NCBI RefSeq assembly: GCF_030718205.1
Contig: NZ_JAUZQF010000004.1
Coordinates: 1 to 64,000, forward strand
Reading direction: 5' to 3'
DNA: 64,000 nucleotides
Source: Nonomuraea turcica
GTDB taxonomy: Bacteria > Actinomycetota > Actinomycetes > Streptosporangiales > Streptosporangiaceae
The translations under genes were made by a program, and so were the position numbers. Every line of letters starts with the position of its first letter. The stretch's first letter is position 1. The notes beneath the pieces are model-generated. The model made no database searches and had not been told where the DNA came from. It worked only from the letters and a program-made list of their open reading frames with translations. Positions 61,369 to 64,000 of the stretch are shown here, piece after piece.

Positions 61369-62187
61369 GTGCCTCCACGTACCGCTGTGTTCTTCCATGC
61401 CCACCCCGACGACGAGGCCCTGCTGACGGCGGGCACCATGGCGATGCTCGCGGCCGAGGGGCACCGCGTGGTGCTCGTGGTGGCCACCGCGGGCGAGCGC
61501 GGCCTGGCCGAGATCGAGCCGGGTGACACGCTGGGCGAGACCAGGATGAAGGAGCTCTACGAGTCGGCCGCGGTGCTGGGCTGCGCCCGCGTCGAGTGCC
61601 TCGGCTACGGCGACTCGGGGCTGAGCCCCAAGGGCGGCCGAGCGGACGAGCGGCCGGACAACGCCTTCATGGACGCCGACAGCGAGGAGGCGGCCAAGGC
61701 GCTGGCCGCGATCCTGCAGGAGGAGGAGGCCGAGCTGCTGGCGATCTACGATCCGGCCGGCGGCTACGGGCATCCCGACCACGTGCAGGTGCACCGAGTG
61801 GGCAAGCGGGCCGCGCAGATCGCCGGCACGGAGATCGTCCTGGAGGCGACGGTCAACCGGGATCCGCTGCTGCGACTGCTCAAGCTGGCCAGGCGGTTCT
61901 ACACCTTCCCGCCGGAGTTCGACGTGCGGACGTTCGAGAGCGCGTACTCGCCGGGAGAGACCATCACCCACTGGGTGAATGTCCGGAAATATACGAAACA
62001 GAAGCGGGCCTCCATGGCCGCGCACGTCTCCCAGGCCAGCGGCGGCGACAGCGACCGCACACTCGCCGTCCTGCTGAAGGTCCCGCGCCCCCTCTACCGC
62101 TTCGTCTTCGGCACCGAGTGGTACGTTCGCCGCGGGCTTCCCGAAGGGACCCGGCTGCGTCATCCTTTCGAGAAGTGGCCCAAGTAG
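61369..62187 (+). CDS. PIG-L/LmbE-family N-deacetylase
   Basis: A 272-aa zinc hydrolase. TAVFFHAHPDDEALLTAGTM has the A-H-P-D-D zinc/catalytic motif and YGHPDHVQVHRVGKRAAQIA the second His group. Relatives deacetylate GlcNAc-inositol (mycothiol MshB), mycothiol conjugates (Mca) or antibiotic sugars. It pairs with a divergent glycosyltransferase and is followed by a flippase-like membrane protein, so a glycoconjugate substrate is likely. GTG at 61369 appears leaderless. Confidence 0.9.
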   Translation: MPPRTAVFFHAHPDDEALLTAGTMAMLAAEGHRVVLVVATAGERGLAEIEPGDTLGETRMKELYESAAVLGCARVECLGYGDSGLSPKGGRADERPDNAFMDADSEEAAKALAAILQEEEAELLAIYDPAGGYGHPDHVQVHRVGKRAAQIAGTEIVLEATVNRDPLLRLLKLARRFYTFPPEFDVRTFESAYSPGETITHWVNVRKYTKQKRASMAAHVSQASGGDSDRTLAVLLKVPRPLYRFVFGTEWYVRRGLPEGTRLRHPFEKWPK

Positions 62188-62237
62188 TACTTCCGGAGGA
62201 AGAGACCGCCGGCCCTGACCCGGCAGACTGGACCCCG

Positions 62238-63305
62238 ATGAAGAACAAGTGGCTGCAGATCGCCCTGTCCGTGCTGTCGCTCGGGCTGGCCGTGCTGCTC
62301 GTGGTCTATTTGCCGCAGATCGTGCGCGCCCTCACCGGCAAACCGGTCTCCTGGGCGGAGATCGGCGCGGTCTTCGGCACGCTCGGCGCGGGCGAGATCG
62401 CGCTGATGACCGCGTTGTGGCTGCTCAGCCTGCTGGCTTACACGTTCGTGCTGACCAATTCGCTGCCCGGGCTCAACAACCTTCAAGGTCTGACGCTCAA
62501 CGCGGCCGGCAGCGCGGTGAGCAACCTGCTGCCGTTCGGCGGGGCGGTGGGTGTGGCTCTGTCGTTCGCGATGACCAGGGGATGGGGTTTCCCCAACCGC
62601 TCGATCGTGGTCATGACGCTGGTCAGCGGCATCTGGAACACGTTGTTCAGATTCATCCTGCCGGCCATCGGGATCATCGCGCTGCTGATCGCGGGCGAGG
62701 CGCCCAACGCGACGGTCGCCAACGCGGGCTGGACTGGCGCGATCTCCATCCTGGCGTTGTGCGTGATCGTGGCCGCCGCACTCTATTGGCAGCGCGCCGC
62801 GGACCTGCTCGGCCGGGCGCTCGACGGCCTCACCCGGGTGCTGCGGCTGAGGATCGACGCCTCCCAGGCGTTCCACCGGCTGCGTGCCGACACCGCCGGG
62901 GTGGTCAGGACCCGGTGGCCCGGCCTGTCGCTGGGCATGGTGTTCTTCCTCGGGTTCCAGTGGTCGATCATGGTGGCCTGCATGCACGCCACCGGCGCCT
63001 GGCCGGGATTGGCCCAGTCGATCGCGGTCTTCGCCCTGTCACGAGTGCTCACCAGCGCCGTGATCACGCCCAGCGGCGCCGGGATCATGGAGAGCGGCGT
63101 GGTGATTTTGCTCACCACCGCGTTCGCCGTTCCCGCGGCTCCGGCCACCGCGACCGCACTGCTTTTCGGCTTCTGGACATACACTATCGAGATCCCGTTC
63201 GGCGGCCTGGCACTGGGCGCATGGGCGCTACTGCGCAGGCGCAACGGCCGGAACGCCGGCACGGGGTCCCCGTCCGCGATCTCGAAGTCGAAGGCCCCCC
63301 AGTGA
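62238..63305 (+). CDS. UPF0104/lysylphosphatidylglycerol synthase TM-region family membrane protein
   Basis: A 355-aa protein with about 8 spans. AAGSAVSNLLPFGGAVGVAL, then SRVLTSAVITPSGAGIMESG, are the conserved P-F/G-G and P-S-G-x-G-x-x-E loops of this family (flippase-like domain of MprF). It lacks the soluble aminoacyl-transferase half, so a lipid-translocating or glycolipid role is likely. ATG at 62238 begins just before the first span; in-frame codons upstream belong to the overlap region with the deacetylase end. Confidence 0.87.
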   Translation: MKNKWLQIALSVLSLGLAVLLVVYLPQIVRALTGKPVSWAEIGAVFGTLGAGEIALMTALWLLSLLAYTFVLTNSLPGLNNLQGLTLNAAGSAVSNLLPFGGAVGVALSFAMTRGWGFPNRSIVVMTLVSGIWNTLFRFILPAIGIIALLIAGEAPNATVANAGWTGAISILALCVIVAAALYWQRAADLLGRALDGLTRVLRLRIDASQAFHRLRADTAGVVRTRWPGLSLGMVFFLGFQWSIMVACMHATGAWPGLAQSIAVFALSRVLTSAVITPSGAGIMESGVVILLTTAFAVPAAPATATALLFGFWTYTIEIPFGGLALGAWALLRRRNGRNAGTGSPSAISKSKAPQ

Positions 63306-63383
63306 CAATCCCAAACCCCTCAGGTGTTTATCAATCACGGGCCTTGTGCGTGATTCATAGGCCCGCATAGCGTGGCGGCTGAC

Positions 63384-64000
63384 ATGGTGGCGTTCCGAGT
63401 TCTGGGGCCAGTCGAGGCGTACGAACACGACGACGAACTCGACCTCGGCGGGTTGCGGCAGCGGGCCGTCCTCGCCCGACTCCTCGTGGCCAGGGGTCAG
63501 GTTGTGCCGGTTGACACGCTTCTTTACGATCTGTGGGACGACGACGCGGCCAAGGGCGCACAGTCGGGCCTGCAGGTCTACATCTCGCGCCTGCGCCGCG
63601 TGCTGGAGCCCGGTCGCCCGCGCGGCGGGCCCAACCGGTTATTGGTGACGGTCGCCTCCGGCTACGCGCTGCGGGTGGCCTCCGATCAAGTCGACGCGCT
63701 CAGGTTCGAGCAGCTTGTCCGGGCGGCGGGCGAGCACCTGGAGGAGGGCGATCCGCAGTCGGCCCGCGGCCGCCTGGAGAAGGCGCTGGGCCTCTGGCGC
63801 GGCACCCCCTACTCCGACTTCGCCGACCAGCAGTGGGCCGAGGCGGAGGTCAACCGGCTGACCGAGCTGCGCCTGGTGGCGCGCGAGAGGCACGCCGACA
63901 CCGGGCTGCGGCTGGGCATGCACGCCGAGACCGTGCCCGACCTGGAGGCGCTCACCACGGAGCACACGCTGCGCGAGGAGGGCTGGCGGCTGCTGGCGCT
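63384..64000 (+). CDS. SARP/AfsR-type regulator, N-terminal part (cut by window end)
   Basis: The first 205 codons are present. FRVLGPVEAYEHDDELDLGG, LRQRAVLARLLVARGQVVPV and SGLQVYISRLRRVLEPGRPR form the winged-helix DNA-binding domain, and the BTAD follows (VDALRFEQLVRAAGEHLEEG, LGLWRGTPYSDFADQQWAEA). Whether ATPase and TPR parts follow is not visible. ATG at 63384 is used; TAGCGT (63368-63373) lies 10 nt upstream. The 63306-63383 gap holds no other feature. Confidence 0.9.
   Translation, partial: MVAFRVLGPVEAYEHDDELDLGGLRQRAVLARLLVARGQVVPVDTLLYDLWDDDAAKGAQSGLQVYISRLRRVLEPGRPRGGPNRLLVTVASGYALRVASDQVDALRFEQLVRAAGEHLEEGDPQSARGRLEKALGLWRGTPYSDFADQQWAEAEVNRLTELRLVARERHADTGLRLGMHAETVPDLEALTTEHTLREEGWRLLA

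Overview
The window is GC-rich DNA (about 70% G+C) from an actinomycete. The gene content suggests a soil Streptosporangiales member (Nonomuraea-like), which is inference, not proof. The grounds are several AfsR/SARP and LuxR-type regulators, conservon-type genes, a DUF1707 protein, a LacI-controlled plant-polysaccharide locus, and many start codons that sit 6-8 nt behind a TAnnnT -10 box (leaderless mRNAs).

1-7.4 kb is a pectin/arabinan-utilisation locus in partial decay. Intact genes are a sugar ABC permease (cut by the window edge), a secreted pectate lyase-pectinesterase, a GH43 enzyme, a CE12 rhamnogalacturonan acetylesterase and a LacI regulator. Between them lie wrecks of a GH127 enzyme, a sugar-binding protein, a permease C-terminus and one unrecognised gene. 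Two near-identical LacI-type operators (356-369, 5007-5020) mark the controlled promoters. 7.45-10.07 kb is an ISL3-family element with 44-bp inverted repeats that also holds an alpha/beta hydrolase gene. It stops about 80 bp from the 3' end of tRNA-Arg(TCT), a common island boundary.

10.4-24.9 kb carries a kinase-fold protein and cobD, exonuclease III, a frameshifted serpin, a bulb-lectin-repeat protein, a small SARP, and an apparent minus-strand operon of LuxR-type STAND regulator, inositol-phosphate synthase and AfsR-type regulator. An MFS exporter, a YiiX-like protein and a 54-aa membrane protein follow.

24.8-40.7 kb is organised around peptide/opine-type ABC import. It has an orphan binding protein, an incomplete conservon (CvnA-like kinase plus DUF742 only), a MarR/DHA2 exporter pair, and a seven-gene minus-strand operon: DUF917, hydantoinase/oxoprolinase, binding protein, two permeases, two ATPases. 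Downstream are an unusual tRNA-Met-like gene, RpiB, a zinc ribbon protein and an amidohydrolase.

40.7-57.4 kb holds Tex with a long Gly/Arg/Asp tail, a TetR/saccharopine dehydrogenase/IlvD-Edd set, a 28-aa membrane peptide, and a minus-strand run of methionyl-tRNA synthetase, phosphotriesterase-family protein, STAS antagonist and sigma factor. The synthetase is preceded by what looks like a leaderless leader peptide with tandem Met codons inside a hairpin, a candidate attenuator. An amino-acid permease, universal stress protein, DUF998 protein, MerR/aldo-keto reductase pair and a MEDS-HATPase protein follow.

57.5-64 kb has DUF1707, a small lipoprotein, a DUF2079 membrane protein, and a glycosyltransferase and PIG-L/LmbE deacetylase that diverge from overlapping leaderless promoters. 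A UPF0104-type membrane protein and the start of another SARP end the window.
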